Origin: a virus
Reading direction: 5' to 3' (one strand)
IMG/VR virus record: IMGVR_UViG_3300039210_000264
Location: 1-51,194 of that record
DNA: 51,194 bases
The notes under the pieces were generated by a model, which made no database searches, was not told the DNA's origin, and saw nothing but the letters and a program-made list of their open reading frames with translations. The translations under genes were made by a program, and so were the position numbers. The number at the start of each line of letters is the position of its first letter. Position 1 is the first letter of the stretch. Shown here piece by piece: positions 17,584-25,877 of the stretch.

Positions 17584-18717
17584 TTAGAAGGGCGCGCTGG
17601 GTGCGATGGTGTCAGGGACGTAGCCTACGCGCAAGCAGGCGTTGGCCTGCAAGAGGTGCTTGCGGGGGAACCCACGCTGCACGCCCCAGTAGGTGATGTT
17701 CGGGGGGTTCCAGTTCTCAGGCGCGGTCGCGTAAGCGATAGGTCCGAGAGAAGGCCCGCCCGCTATGGGCTCTCCCATCAGGGCGGCTACAACGGTCTCC
17801 GATACAACGCCGTTGGCGAAGTCCCAGATCGAGGTGTCGCCGTCGAAGGCCGAAACGCTCAGGCTCACCGCGTTGAGATCCCAGAAGGGGAGCAGCGTGG
17901 AGTTGCCGGCGGCATCCTGCGTCTGGTAGCGCGCATCGTTGAACTCGATGGTCATGCCCAGGATGTTCGAGGCGAGCGCCTTCTGCTGGTCGAGGTTGGC
18001 CAGCGCGAGGTTCACAAAGCTCACGTTGGGAGCCAGGAAGGTGCGTGCCTTAGCCTGGAACTCTAGCGTGTTTATAGCCAGGCGGAAGGCCGCGGTCGAC
18101 ATCGTCACGCGGTCGTACACAACGCCGTAGCGTATGCGACCCACGAGCTGCACGCCCAGGATGTCGTTGATGGGGGTGGCGTTCGTCGCATCGGTCCAGG
18201 CAACAGCAGTTGTCACCTTGAGGTCAGCGGGCATGCCCCACGTGGCGCCGGTGAGCTTGATGCCCAGCCGGTTATAGTTCATTGAGTCCATCATCATGCC
18301 GGCGATGAGGGCCTCTTTCCGGTATGCGACGCCCGTGCGCACGTTGGCGAGCAGCCGGGTCTCAGCGTTCTGGAACAGGCCCAGCTTGTCGTTGGTGATG
18401 CCGCCGTTCTGCTTGATAGCGAGCCACTGGTTGATCTGGCTCTGGAGCATCGCCTGGCCGACTTTGAGGTTCGGGATGTTCGTTTCCTCGAACTGGAACT
18501 TGCCGGACGAATAGACGGCGGCCTTCTGGTCGTCCGCCACCAGGTCGGCTATCTGTATGTAGCCGATGAAGCGTGCCATAATATCGCCGTCCTCGGCGGG
18601 CGACTCTTTCACGCGCTCCGAGAATAGGAGACGCTGGGGCAGCGTCCGGGGGTCGAGTAGGCCCTGAAACACACCGTTGATACGTGTGTTCTCTAAAACT
18701 GTCATGCCTGCTACCAT
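17584..18717 (-). CDS. Major capsid protein (lambda gpE-like fold family)
   Basis: 377 residues with a strong SD (GGAAGGAGATC) before the ATG. Position, length and pattern match phage major capsid proteins of the gpE type: an N-terminal arm (LPQRLLFSERVKESPAEDGD), an EALIAGMMMDSMNYN helix followed by a G-T/G-x-x-W segment in the middle, and a C-terminal strand region ending in hydrophobic and Pro residues. It directly follows the decoration protein gene and is flanked by hairpins on both sides, consistent with high, separately controlled expression. HK97-fold is expected for the family and not directly shown. Confidence 0.85.
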   Translation of the reverse strand: MVAGMTVLENTRINGVFQGLLDPRTLPQRLLFSERVKESPAEDGDIMARFIGYIQIADLVADDQKAAVYSSGKFQFEETNIPNLKVGQAMLQSQINQWLAIKQNGGITNDKLGLFQNAETRLLANVRTGVAYRKEALIAGMMMDSMNYNRLGIKLTGATWGMPADLKVTTAVAWTDATNATPINDILGVQLVGRIRYGVVYDRVTMSTAAFRLAINTLEFQAKARTFLAPNVSFVNLALANLDQQKALASNILGMTIEFNDARYQTQDAAGNSTLLPFWDLNAVSLSVSAFDGDTSIWDFANGVVSETVVAALMGEPIAGGPSLGPIAYATAPENWNPPNITYWGVQRGFPRKHLLQANACLRVGYVPDTIAPSAPF

Positions 18718-18764
18718 GATCGTGATCTCCTTCCGGTTGCTGCCCGGTATTGTGTGCTGGTTGT

Positions 18765-18806
18765 GGGCGCTGCGCTCGCCGCTTATTCGTTTAGAGCGCA
18801 GCGCCC
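18765..18806. other. Perfect 13-bp hairpin between decoration and capsid genes
   Basis: GGGCGCTGCGCTC (18765-18777) pairs with GAGCGCAGCGCCC (18794-18806) around a 16-nt loop. There is no U-tract on either strand. It lies in the capsid mRNA leader, 48 bp before the capsid start, and may act as an mRNA stabiliser or processing site. Confidence 0.75.
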
Positions 18807-18821
18807 GCCGCTAGTTGAGAG

Positions 18822-19631
18822 CTAGGATACGTACTGCATCCTGGCGAACGCCGCGATGAACTCGGTCACTGTCGGCCCGTTGGCCAGGGAGTGAGTGCCG
18901 GTGGTCATGAGCAGGCGGGGCTTCCAGGCCTTGCCGCCGTCGAACACGGCGGGGTTGTCGCTGTTGGGAGCGCCAAAGCCGAACAGGGGCAGCTCGGTAA
19001 CTGTCTCATTCAGCACGAAGCACTCGCCGGGGGTCAGCGTCTGCCGGCCATCGGTGGCCGCGGAGTCGTACGGGCCGTACTTGCCGTAGCTGGCACCGCC
19101 TACCACAACAGCGATGACTACCGTCGGTGTAGTGCCACCTGTGAGGCTATTGTTAGCCAGCACGATGGTGGACACTGTCACCTCGAAGGTGGGGAAGGCC
19201 ACCGTCCACGGCCCGCCCGCCGAGCCTGTCACAGTCACGTTACCTACACCGTAGATCGCTTCGAGCGCGGTCTGCACGGCGGCTGCTGTGGCGGCCTGCG
19301 CAATCGCGGTGGTTGTGGCCGTGAACCCGTTGTCCGGGCGTGTGCCCGTCACGGTGAACGTGCCGCCTGTAGGTATGCCGGTCTCAGTGAGGGTCTGGCT
19401 CGGCCTGTTGGTGATGCGGCAGAGTACCTGGCCGTAGCGCAGGTACTTTGCGCCTATGGGGATGACGTTGCCGTCGATGAGCGTGACAGCAGCGCCGGAG
19501 ACAGCGGTAACTGTGCCCGGCCAATCTACTGTGACGCCTGCTAGCTTCCAATCCGCTTCCGAGGGGTCAGATGCAAGCACGAACAGCGGATTGCCCGTGT
19601 TGCCTAAAGTCTGTCTTCCGAATCCTGGCAT
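18822..19631 (-). CDS. Probable head decoration protein with an extra beta domain
   Basis: 269 residues from an ATG with SD AGGAG. Located immediately before the major capsid gene, as lambda gpD-type decoration proteins are. N- and C-terminal parts look like the decoration core (TVTAVSGAAVTLIDGNVIPI; LTPGECFVLNETVTELPLFG). The centre (~residues 85-190) is a Thr/Val/Gly-rich insert resembling an immunoglobulin-like or repeat domain displayed on the surface (GNVTVTGSAGGPWTVAF). Such inserts on decoration proteins are known to bind carbohydrates or particles, but here this is inference. Confidence 0.7.
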   Translation of the reverse strand: MPGFGRQTLGNTGNPLFVLASDPSEADWKLAGVTVDWPGTVTAVSGAAVTLIDGNVIPIGAKYLRYGQVLCRITNRPSQTLTETGIPTGGTFTVTGTRPDNGFTATTTAIAQAATAAAVQTALEAIYGVGNVTVTGSAGGPWTVAFPTFEVTVSTIVLANNSLTGGTTPTVVIAVVVGGASYGKYGPYDSAATDGRQTLTPGECFVLNETVTELPLFGFGAPNSDNPAVFDGGKAWKPRLLMTTGTHSLANGPTVTEFIAAFARMQYVS

Positions 19632-19729
19632 GGTTTTCTCCTATTGTGTTGAGTTGCGTCTAGCCCCCACGGGCGCTAATTCGCCGCTATGCTTTGCTTG
19701 CTGTCTGTCTACGCTCTACTCTTTACGCT

Positions 19730-21331
19730 CTACTTCTCTTCTTTCTTGTCCGGGTAATTCTCCTGGGCGAACTTCTTGCCCTGCTCGAGGCCCTGCTGGT
19801 ATGCATCCAGAGGCTCCGTGGCCGTAGCCTTCAGCACCATTGCACCTTCGGGCAGGGTCGCAATGGGGTGGTCCCGGAGGAGGTCATGCTGAGGCATGAG
19901 CGAAAGCACGGTGCGCGCAAGCTCGGCTCGCGAGAGGGACACCTGCCTGCCGTCCGCCTTCTTGAAGGTTAAAGTGGCGGGGGCCAACTCGTCGTCCAGC
20001 ATCGCCTGGTTGAGGTATGCCACGGCCTCGGGTCGAAGGCCGGGCAATAGCCTCTGGTCCTGCACGAGGCCGTTGATGAAGAGGCGAGCAGACTGCTCCC
20101 GCTCTTTGGCTGTGAGCTGCTCGACCTTGGCCTCCAGCTCTTGGACGCGCGGATCGGTGGGCTGGGAGAGGGAAGAGGCTGCGGCATGGGATAGCGTCTC
20201 GCTCGGCTTCGGCACTTCAGGAGCCTGGTCGCCATCCGCCTCCGCAGCCTCTCCTTCCTCCACGCTCCCCTCTTCGTCTTCCCCTTCGATTAGCTCTTCC
20301 TCGTCTTCGATGTCGCGCTCCCCTTCCCCCTCCTCCGGGGGCACCACGGAAAACACCTGACGGAACTTCTGCACAACTTTGTCGGCGAAGCTGTCTGCGT
20401 GCTGCTCAATAATGTCGTCGTACATTGCAAAGTCTCCTTTGTTCGCCAGCCGCGAATACGAGCTTCTGGCCTGAGCCAGCGCGCCCGGCGGCAGCTTGTG
20501 ATGGCGTGCGGCCTGCACAGCCTTAGAGAATCCGGCCCCCGGCACCGCGCCGTCATACACCCCCGACACCTCTGCCGGCTTGCCGTCGTACAAGGTGTAG
20601 GTGGCTGTGCCGTCTGGTACCCCGCGCGCTTTCTGCGCGTCCTGCTGCTCCTGGCTCATGCCGAATGTCGTCCCGGCGTAGTGCGGGCAATCGGAGGAGT
20701 CGAAGTCCGCGCCGCAAATGTCGCACAGGCAATAGCCGCCATAGAGCCCCATCGACACGTCGAACAGCGTCCCCGCCTGGATGCTCTTGTAGAGCGTGTC
20801 AGTGGACGGCCCCGACTGCCCGTTGGGGTATACCCCCCGGAGCATGTACATCTGGAGCATCACGCGCTCATAGGGGGCAGGGCTGCCGTCCTGGGCAGGG
20901 TAGCGCTCAAACCTGCCGGCGAACACGACCCCGAAGGGAAGTTCGGAGGGGGTGGAGAGAGAACCCGTGCGGTGCGAGTTCATGAAGGCGAACCGGTTGG
21001 CGGCCATCACCTGGATGTTCTTCAGGGTCGAGGTGTGCAAGAACATCGAGCGGTCTTCGATGTAGCTGGAGTTGGCGGCTTCGAGGGGCACGATGTAGAT
21101 CTGCTCAAGCGTCAGCGGCGTAGCGTTGGGCGGCAGGCCCGCATTGATCATGGCGAGCGCATCCTGGTCTGACTTGGGCAAGTGCCCGCGCACATGATCG
21201 GGACCGCCCGGCTCTCCATAGGCCGGCATCTGCTTGGCGAGGTGGATAGCCGCGGCATTCACGCCGTACTTGAGAGCATCCAGTCGATTCCTCTGAGCAC
21301 ATTTCTGAGGATCAAGTCCTGTAATCGGCAT
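19730..21331 (-). CDS. Capsid maturation protease fused to scaffold
   Basis: 533 residues with SD GAGGAGCT. The N-terminal ~250 residues fit a prohead serine protease: His120 in FAFMNSHRTG and Ser193 in FDVSMGLYGG are the likely catalytic pair of this herpesvirus-assemblin-like family. Immediately after Ser193 sits a compact zinc-ribbon-like insert (Cys201, Cys203, Cys206, Cys215, His217), unusual for the family. Residues ~330-365 are almost entirely Glu/Asp, then a coiled coil (VQELEAKVEQLTAKEREQSA) forms the scaffold part. It lies between portal and decoration genes. Protease-scaffold fusions usually cleave themselves during capsid assembly. Confidence 0.8.
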   Translation of the reverse strand: MPITGLDPQKCAQRNRLDALKYGVNAAAIHLAKQMPAYGEPGGPDHVRGHLPKSDQDALAMINAGLPPNATPLTLEQIYIVPLEAANSSYIEDRSMFLHTSTLKNIQVMAANRFAFMNSHRTGSLSTPSELPFGVVFAGRFERYPAQDGSPAPYERVMLQMYMLRGVYPNGQSGPSTDTLYKSIQAGTLFDVSMGLYGGYCLCDICGADFDSSDCPHYAGTTFGMSQEQQDAQKARGVPDGTATYTLYDGKPAEVSGVYDGAVPGAGFSKAVQAARHHKLPPGALAQARSSYSRLANKGDFAMYDDIIEQHADSFADKVVQKFRQVFSVVPPEEGEGERDIEDEEELIEGEDEEGSVEEGEAAEADGDQAPEVPKPSETLSHAAASSLSQPTDPRVQELEAKVEQLTAKEREQSARLFINGLVQDQRLLPGLRPEAVAYLNQAMLDDELAPATLTFKKADGRQVSLSRAELARTVLSLMPQHDLLRDHPIATLPEGAMVLKATATEPLDAYQQGLEQGKKFAQENYPDKKEEK

Positions 21332-21334
21332 GGG

Positions 21335-21553
21335 TTATAGCTCCTCGCTCTTGATGCGCATCATGTTGCCAACTACCACTTTGATGGCCTGGGTCGCTTG
21401 CTTTAGCGACTCTTCCAAGGCCGTAATGTCGGCAGGCACCGTAAAGCTAACCTCGACATAGCGCTTGGATGGGCGGCGCTGTAAACGCTTGCCAGATGCT
21501 TTAGCTTTAGCGTCCCGCTCGTTTGGCTCGTTTGTTCTGATTTCTTTGTTCAT
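21335..21553 (-). CDS. Small basic protein before the protease gene
   Basis: 72 residues from ATG 21553; its stop is 3 nt from the next start. The upstream frame extension to 21595 passes through a terminator hairpin, so the shorter start is preferred although its SD is weak. The N-terminal half is Lys/Arg-rich (AKAKASGKRLQRRPSKRYVE), followed by a likely helix (ALEESLKQATQAIKVVVGNM). No family recognised. Confidence 0.6.
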   Translation of the reverse strand: MNKEIRTNEPNERDAKAKASGKRLQRRPSKRYVEVSFTVPADITALEESLKQATQAIKVVVGNMMRIKSEEL

Positions 21554-21567
21554 AGGTTTTGGGCAAC

Positions 21568-21591
21568 AAAAAAGGCCTTCCGAAGAAGACC
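21568..21591 (-). terminator. Intrinsic terminator with a UUCG tetraloop
   Basis: On the minus strand GGTCTTC-TTCG-GAAGGCC is followed by six T (21573-21568). The 7-bp stem has one G-U pair and the very stable UUCG loop. It would end transcripts coming from the HNH gene, 194 bp downstream of that gene's stop. Confidence 0.9.
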
Positions 21592-21784
21592 ACATGAAGC
21601 GGTACTCAGAAGGCCAGATAAACCGGCACGATATATTAGGTTATGAGAGGCTTACTAAGTGCCCATCAGCAACAAACACACGGTTCTGTCGCCTTCACCC
21701 TACTCGCATACACGGTTGCTTTTGGGAGAGCAAGGTTTCGGCCTCACACTTATACACATAGACTAACATAGGAGGGTGCAAAAG
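21592..21784. other. Gene-free stretch after the HNH gene, with a weak minus-strand promoter
   Basis: No coding frame is supported. A possible minus-strand promoter has TTGACT (21788-21783), a 17-bp spacer and TAGTCT (21765-21760); the -10 matches the consensus at only 3 of 6. The stretch is AT-richer than its neighbours and may be the non-coding flank of a mobile HNH element. Confidence 0.5.
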
Positions 21785-22327
21785 TCAAGGGGTATGTTTG
21801 CGTCTATTTAGAGCTTGCATGCGTTTGGTCGCCCAGCGGCAATTCTCAGGCGTATAGTTACCGTCGGGGTCGATCCTATCTATTGAGTGCTGAGGGCTGG
21901 ACTTTGGCCCCATATCTTCAAGGAAGTTGTGAAAGCTTTCAAGCCAGCGCTCGCAGACACGGATGCCTCTAGCGCCATAATAGGAATAGTTACCAGCACT
22001 GGGGCTATTGCAGCGAACTTTCATGCAGACCCAGGATCGATGTTCAGCGCTTGAATTGATGGGGTCTTTCGGTCTGCGTGGCCCAATACCTAGTGAGCGA
22101 CGCCGCTGCTTCTCGTGTTCGCGCATCCTTTGATTGTAGGCGCGGTCATTATTTCGGCGGCTCGTTTGGGTATTATTGTGGCATTGCTTACAGATAAGCA
22201 TGCGCGCAAGCCTTGACGGTTTGTGCACAGGAAACTCGGTTAGGAGCTTTTCCGTCTGGCACTTCTTGCATACGCGCTTACCTGATAACGCCTCTTGATC
22301 TAATAGAAGGTGTGGTATACTTCTCAC
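21785..22327 (-). CDS. HNH-type homing endonuclease
   Basis: 180 residues from a GTG at 22327 with GGAG upstream. The N-terminus has a zinc-ribbon (CKKCQTEK...CKQCHNN) common in phage HNH nucleases. The C-terminal half contains YYGARGIRVCERWLESFHNF, then SIDRIDPDGNYTPENCRWAT, the typical signature of free-standing phage HNH/AP2-like homing enzymes. It is flanked by its own possible promoter and a terminator, and its base composition is AT-richer than the structural genes around it. These are signs of a self-contained mobile insertion between portal-linked and capsid genes. Confidence 0.85.
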   Translation of the reverse strand: MRSIPHLLLDQEALSGKRVCKKCQTEKLLTEFPVHKPSRLARMLICKQCHNNTQTSRRNNDRAYNQRMREHEKQRRRSLGIGPRRPKDPINSSAEHRSWVCMKVRCNSPSAGNYSYYGARGIRVCERWLESFHNFLEDMGPKSSPQHSIDRIDPDGNYTPENCRWATKRMQALNRRKHTP

Positions 22328-22357
22328 GTCAGTGGTCTCCTTTCAAGACGGCTGATC

Positions 22358-22403
22358 AACCCCCGGCAGATCGAACTGCGCGGGGTTTTCCTCTTTTAGT
22401 ATA
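22358..22403. promoter_or_regulatory. Hairpin and possible extended -10 promoter upstream of the HNH gene
   Basis: AACCCC...GCAG / CTGC...GGGGTT form a hairpin at 22358-22387, followed on the plus strand by a T-rich run, so it could be a plus-strand (antisense) terminator. On the minus strand, TATACT at 22403-22398 has a TG one base upstream (extended -10) but no good -35. This may serve the HNH gene. Confidence 0.45.
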
Positions 22404-22431
22404 ACACGAATATTCTGCTTTTGCCGAGTAG

Positions 22432-22638
22432 TCAGTGTCTCGGAAAACGGTTGCGATGGCCGCACCTCTCACCGTTCTGCTTGTTGTGGCACTGGATGAA
22501 CACAGGGTTCTCGTAGGGCCCTTTGGGCATCGTACCCCGCGTGATGGGCGCGCCGCACACCTCGCAGCGCTCGTACTCGAGACGGTCGTACTCGGACTTC
22601 GGGCGCTGGTCCGTTTGTGCTGGCCTCTGATCACTCAT
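22432..22638 (-). CDS. Small zinc-ribbon protein after the portal gene
   Basis: 68 residues from the ATG at 22638 (MSDQRPAQTDQRP). The C-terminal part has CEVCGAPITRG and a second cluster CHNKQNGERCGH, spaced as a four-ligand zinc ribbon. It starts 20 nt after the portal stop. The role is unknown; it could bind DNA or help assembly. Confidence 0.65.
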   Translation of the reverse strand: MSDQRPAQTDQRPKSEYDRLEYERCEVCGAPITRGTMPKGPYENPVFIQCHNKQNGERCGHRNRFPRH

Positions 22639-22657
22639 GGTCATCACCATCGCCCTG

Positions 22658-24265
22658 CTATGCCCCCTGCTGCTGGTCCGAGCCATCCGAGTTATCGCCG
22701 CTCTGAGTATCGCCGTTGCCGGCGTCTCCCTCGTTGGCGTCCGGGTTCTGGTCCGCGTTGCTCTCGGTGGGAGTGGGCTGACCCTGCGCGGCTATCGCTT
22801 TAGCAGCATCCGCCTTCGCCTGCTTGCGGTCGGCCAGCTCCCCTGCCCAGGCCTCCGGGTCGCGCACGGGCACGCCCATCATCTCGTCCATGGCACCGAA
22901 CTGATCCTGGGCGAAATAGCCCGCCGCCGTCAGCCGTGCCACAGCCGCCATCATCGCGGCCTGATCCTGCGCCTCTGTGTCTCCCAGCGACACAAGCGGC
23001 ACGAGGTGCATTGCGTCCTCTCCGAAGTTGTATCGCACCAGGGGGCCGAACACCTCTTCTCTCAAGGTCCATTCTATTATCCCGCGCAGGTAGGCTATCA
23101 GGATGCCGAACACGTCCTGGTGGGTCTGGGAGGCCGCCCTCGCCATGTGCTTGCCCTCTTCCGTGGTCAGCGTTTGCATCAAGAGGCCCTTCGCGATGTC
23201 GTCGTTCATCGCCTTGTGCTCCTCGAAATAGACGCCCCCCTCGTGCGCCGACTCGACCAGGGAAAGCGTGCTTCCGTAGCGAGCCGTCTTGACGCCACCT
23301 GCCCGCAGTTGGGACAGGGCATTGGTGTTCTTCGCGAGCATGCCACTTACGACGCCGGTTTTCGAGTCCTGTACGGTTGCATTGGCGTCGGGGGGCAGGG
23401 TCTCATACAGGATGCCCTGAGCAAAGCGGGACATGAACTGCATCCGCGCCACGTTCATCTGCTGCTTCTCCCACCACGGGCCGTACACCTTGCCCACGTG
23501 CGTCGTGCCGCGGGGGTCGCCGTTCTTAGGCTTGTGTGTTGGTATCACGAACTTGGAGCGCGGGATCATGCGATCCTTCAGCTCATTCTCGCCCATCGCG
23601 CCCGCTCCCACCACGGGCAGCCCCTCATTCGGCCTATAGTAGATGAGGCCCAGCACGGTGTTGTAGAGGTCCACCGTGAAGGCCGTCGCTTCGTGCGGGC
23701 GGCATTTGAGGTCCGAGAGCACCAGCTGTTCCCCATCCTCCGGCGTTACGGTGCGCAGGGCGTAGATCTGCTCCGCCACCTTGTGCCCCATCTTGAGCAT
23801 GCCGTCTATCAACTCGTACAGCACGGCCATCGCGGGCCGGTTGAGATGCTCGATGCAGTAGGCGCAGAAGTCGCGCGCCTTCACTGAAGCGTCGTACACA
23901 GGATCCACCACGCCCGTATCAGGCGGCTTCACGCTCGCCAGTAACTGCAACCCCTCGGCCAGCACAGCCATTACCAGGATAGACTGCGTTGAGTAGACCT
24001 GCGGGTCGCGATCCATGTCCACTTCGTACAGCTTCGACCCGAAGGCCGCCGTCAGCTCATCCGCAGGGGAGGGGAGGGCACGCAGCCACCGCTCCGCCGA
24101 TACCCACGCCCACGCATTCCACTGCGCCGACGGTACGATCTCTTCGGTGAGGTCGGCGCGCGCCTCAATAGGCGTTGCGCCCTGCGCTTCCTCTATGGCC
24201 GGTGGAGTATATACCTCCACTATCTCGGTGCCGCTCGGTCCTGTTTGCTCGATTGTTGTGCTCAT
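22658..24265 (-). CDS. Portal protein (DUF935/Mu gp29-like)
   Basis: 535 residues from ATG 24265, preceded by GAAGGGGC; a further upstream ATG at 24304 overlaps terminase and lacks an SD. The pattern fits DUF935-type portals: an N-terminal wing, AVLYELIDGMLKMGHKVAEQ, a beta region (PRSKFVIPTHKPKNGDPRGT, the typical F-x-x-x-x-x-x-x-x-P-x-G loop), then a long helical stem. The C-terminus ends in a Gln/Asp/Asn-rich low-complexity tail. It follows the large terminase directly. It forms the dodecameric vertex through which DNA is packaged. Confidence 0.88.
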   Translation of the reverse strand: MSTTIEQTGPSGTEIVEVYTPPAIEEAQGATPIEARADLTEEIVPSAQWNAWAWVSAERWLRALPSPADELTAAFGSKLYEVDMDRDPQVYSTQSILVMAVLAEGLQLLASVKPPDTGVVDPVYDASVKARDFCAYCIEHLNRPAMAVLYELIDGMLKMGHKVAEQIYALRTVTPEDGEQLVLSDLKCRPHEATAFTVDLYNTVLGLIYYRPNEGLPVVGAGAMGENELKDRMIPRSKFVIPTHKPKNGDPRGTTHVGKVYGPWWEKQQMNVARMQFMSRFAQGILYETLPPDANATVQDSKTGVVSGMLAKNTNALSQLRAGGVKTARYGSTLSLVESAHEGGVYFEEHKAMNDDIAKGLLMQTLTTEEGKHMARAASQTHQDVFGILIAYLRGIIEWTLREEVFGPLVRYNFGEDAMHLVPLVSLGDTEAQDQAAMMAAVARLTAAGYFAQDQFGAMDEMMGVPVRDPEAWAGELADRKQAKADAAKAIAAQGQPTPTESNADQNPDANEGDAGNGDTQSGDNSDGSDQQQGA

Positions 24266-24290
24266 TTTGAAGCCCCTTCCCTTTGCGTAC

Positions 24291-25877
24291 CTATCTGTAG
24301 CCATATGGACTTGGCAGCCCCACCGCTGTGCTGTTCCCGTAATAGTTGTGTTCCAGGTCGTCCTCGTAGTCTCCGACGCCCAGTGCTGACGGCTCGTAAT
24401 CCAGGCCGCCCAGCCCGCAGGCCTGTAGCGCCAGCACGAAGGAAATAGCTCTGTCGTCGTGCTGGTTCCTGGGAGCCCGGAGGGTCGCGCCCTCGATGCT
24501 GGTCAGCTGGGTGTAAGTGGTGAAGTTGTGGAGGATAGCTCCGCGCTCCCTGAAGGTAACAGTCGCGTCGTCATACAGCTTGACCTTGGACGGGTGCACA
24601 GTCACCCAGCCCGGCTTCTGGTCCCCCGGATAGCACAGCAGCATAACGTCAGGGTAGTCGCGCTGGAGAGTGAGAATGACCGTGCCGCCGTGATTGTTGC
24701 GCTCAACGAGCACGGGCGCATGGTTATAGTAGAGGGAGAGGGTAGCGGCGTAGGCGGCTGTGACGTCCGGCTCATACTTGCCGGCGAGGGAGGCCACTTC
24801 CTCCCCCGAGAGCTGCTCGACCACTGAGATCGACGAGTCGTCCGATGTGGGATTGCCCTCGGCTGGATCCACGCCCACGCGGTATGACAGGCCCTCGACC
24901 GGCTCACGGTAGATCTCCAGTTGAGTGAGCGCGGGGCCATGGTGCTTGGTCAGCACGGGCATGTCGACCCAGCAGCGGAGCAGCCAGGGGGCGGGGATGC
25001 GCTTGTCCTGCGAGCGAGGGGAGAGGGCCTGCGCGTCGTTCGCGGGGTATGATTCGTACACGTCATCGAGCGCGCCCGTGCGAATCATACTGTCTTGCAC
25101 CTGCTCCTGGTACCACTCGGGCGTACGGCTTGGCCTCACGTTCCACGGCAAGAAGAGGCACCGCCACGGCCCCTCCCCGCGCTTGGCCGCACGGTAAATC
25201 CTCTTGAACTCGCTCTCCGGGTTCGACTTGTCCGACTTCGATAGCAGCAGCATCTTGCCGCCGCCGTCTATAGTTGGCTTCACCGCGCGTATCAGACTAC
25301 CCTGGTCTTCCACCAGGTCGAACTCGTCGGCCAGGGCGAATGTAGTCGTATAAGCGTCGCCCGCGCTGGTAGGAAAGGCGCGAGCAACAGACCCGTTCGA
25401 GAGTTGCCAGTGTCGGTTGTTGTCCACCAGCACCTTGAACTGCATCCAGATAGGCAGCCTGTAGAACATCCCTTTGAGACGCTCCATGCCCAGCAGGTAA
25501 TCGGCCTCTTCCTGCCGACGTGAGAATATGGAGATGCTGGCGACCGGCTTGAAGAGCATAAGCCAGAGGATGTATGCGAGAGCTAGCCACGACAAACCAA
25601 GCTGCCTGGCCTTGAGTATTACGGTGAGCGGGTGAGCATGGATGAAGTTCAGCGCGTGGATCTGTGCCGGCCATAGGTGAAAAGGCGACCACGTCTTCTC
25701 AGTTGCATCATAATAGTTGGCATAATTGTCAGCAAAATACGTAGCCGACATTGAGCACTTTAGCCATTCTTGCTTTTTGTTTAGACCATTTTCTGAGATC
25801 GAGCGCGATGGATGCGCCCCCATAGGTAGCATACGCTGGGGGTTGGGCGCTAGTACGCGGTCAAACGTGCCGGGCAT
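24291..25877 (-). CDS. terL: Terminase large subunit
   Basis: 528 residues. The ATPase half has a deviant Walker A (KARQLGLS, residues 89-96) and a Walker B with catalytic Glu (ALADEFD, Asp184-Glu185). The nuclease half has the RNase H-like acidic residues Asp337 (VGVDPAEG), Glu392 (VLVERNNHGG) and Asp474/475 (HDDRAISF). It starts directly after the small terminase stop. It cuts concatemeric DNA and pumps it into the prohead through the portal. Confidence 0.97.
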   Translation of the reverse strand: MPGTFDRVLAPNPQRMLPMGAHPSRSISENGLNKKQEWLKCSMSATYFADNYANYYDATEKTWSPFHLWPAQIHALNFIHAHPLTVILKARQLGLSWLALAYILWLMLFKPVASISIFSRRQEEADYLLGMERLKGMFYRLPIWMQFKVLVDNNRHWQLSNGSVARAFPTSAGDAYTTTFALADEFDLVEDQGSLIRAVKPTIDGGGKMLLLSKSDKSNPESEFKRIYRAAKRGEGPWRCLFLPWNVRPSRTPEWYQEQVQDSMIRTGALDDVYESYPANDAQALSPRSQDKRIPAPWLLRCWVDMPVLTKHHGPALTQLEIYREPVEGLSYRVGVDPAEGNPTSDDSSISVVEQLSGEEVASLAGKYEPDVTAAYAATLSLYYNHAPVLVERNNHGGTVILTLQRDYPDVMLLCYPGDQKPGWVTVHPSKVKLYDDATVTFRERGAILHNFTTYTQLTSIEGATLRAPRNQHDDRAISFVLALQACGLGGLDYEPSALGVGDYEDDLEHNYYGNSTAVGLPSPYGYR

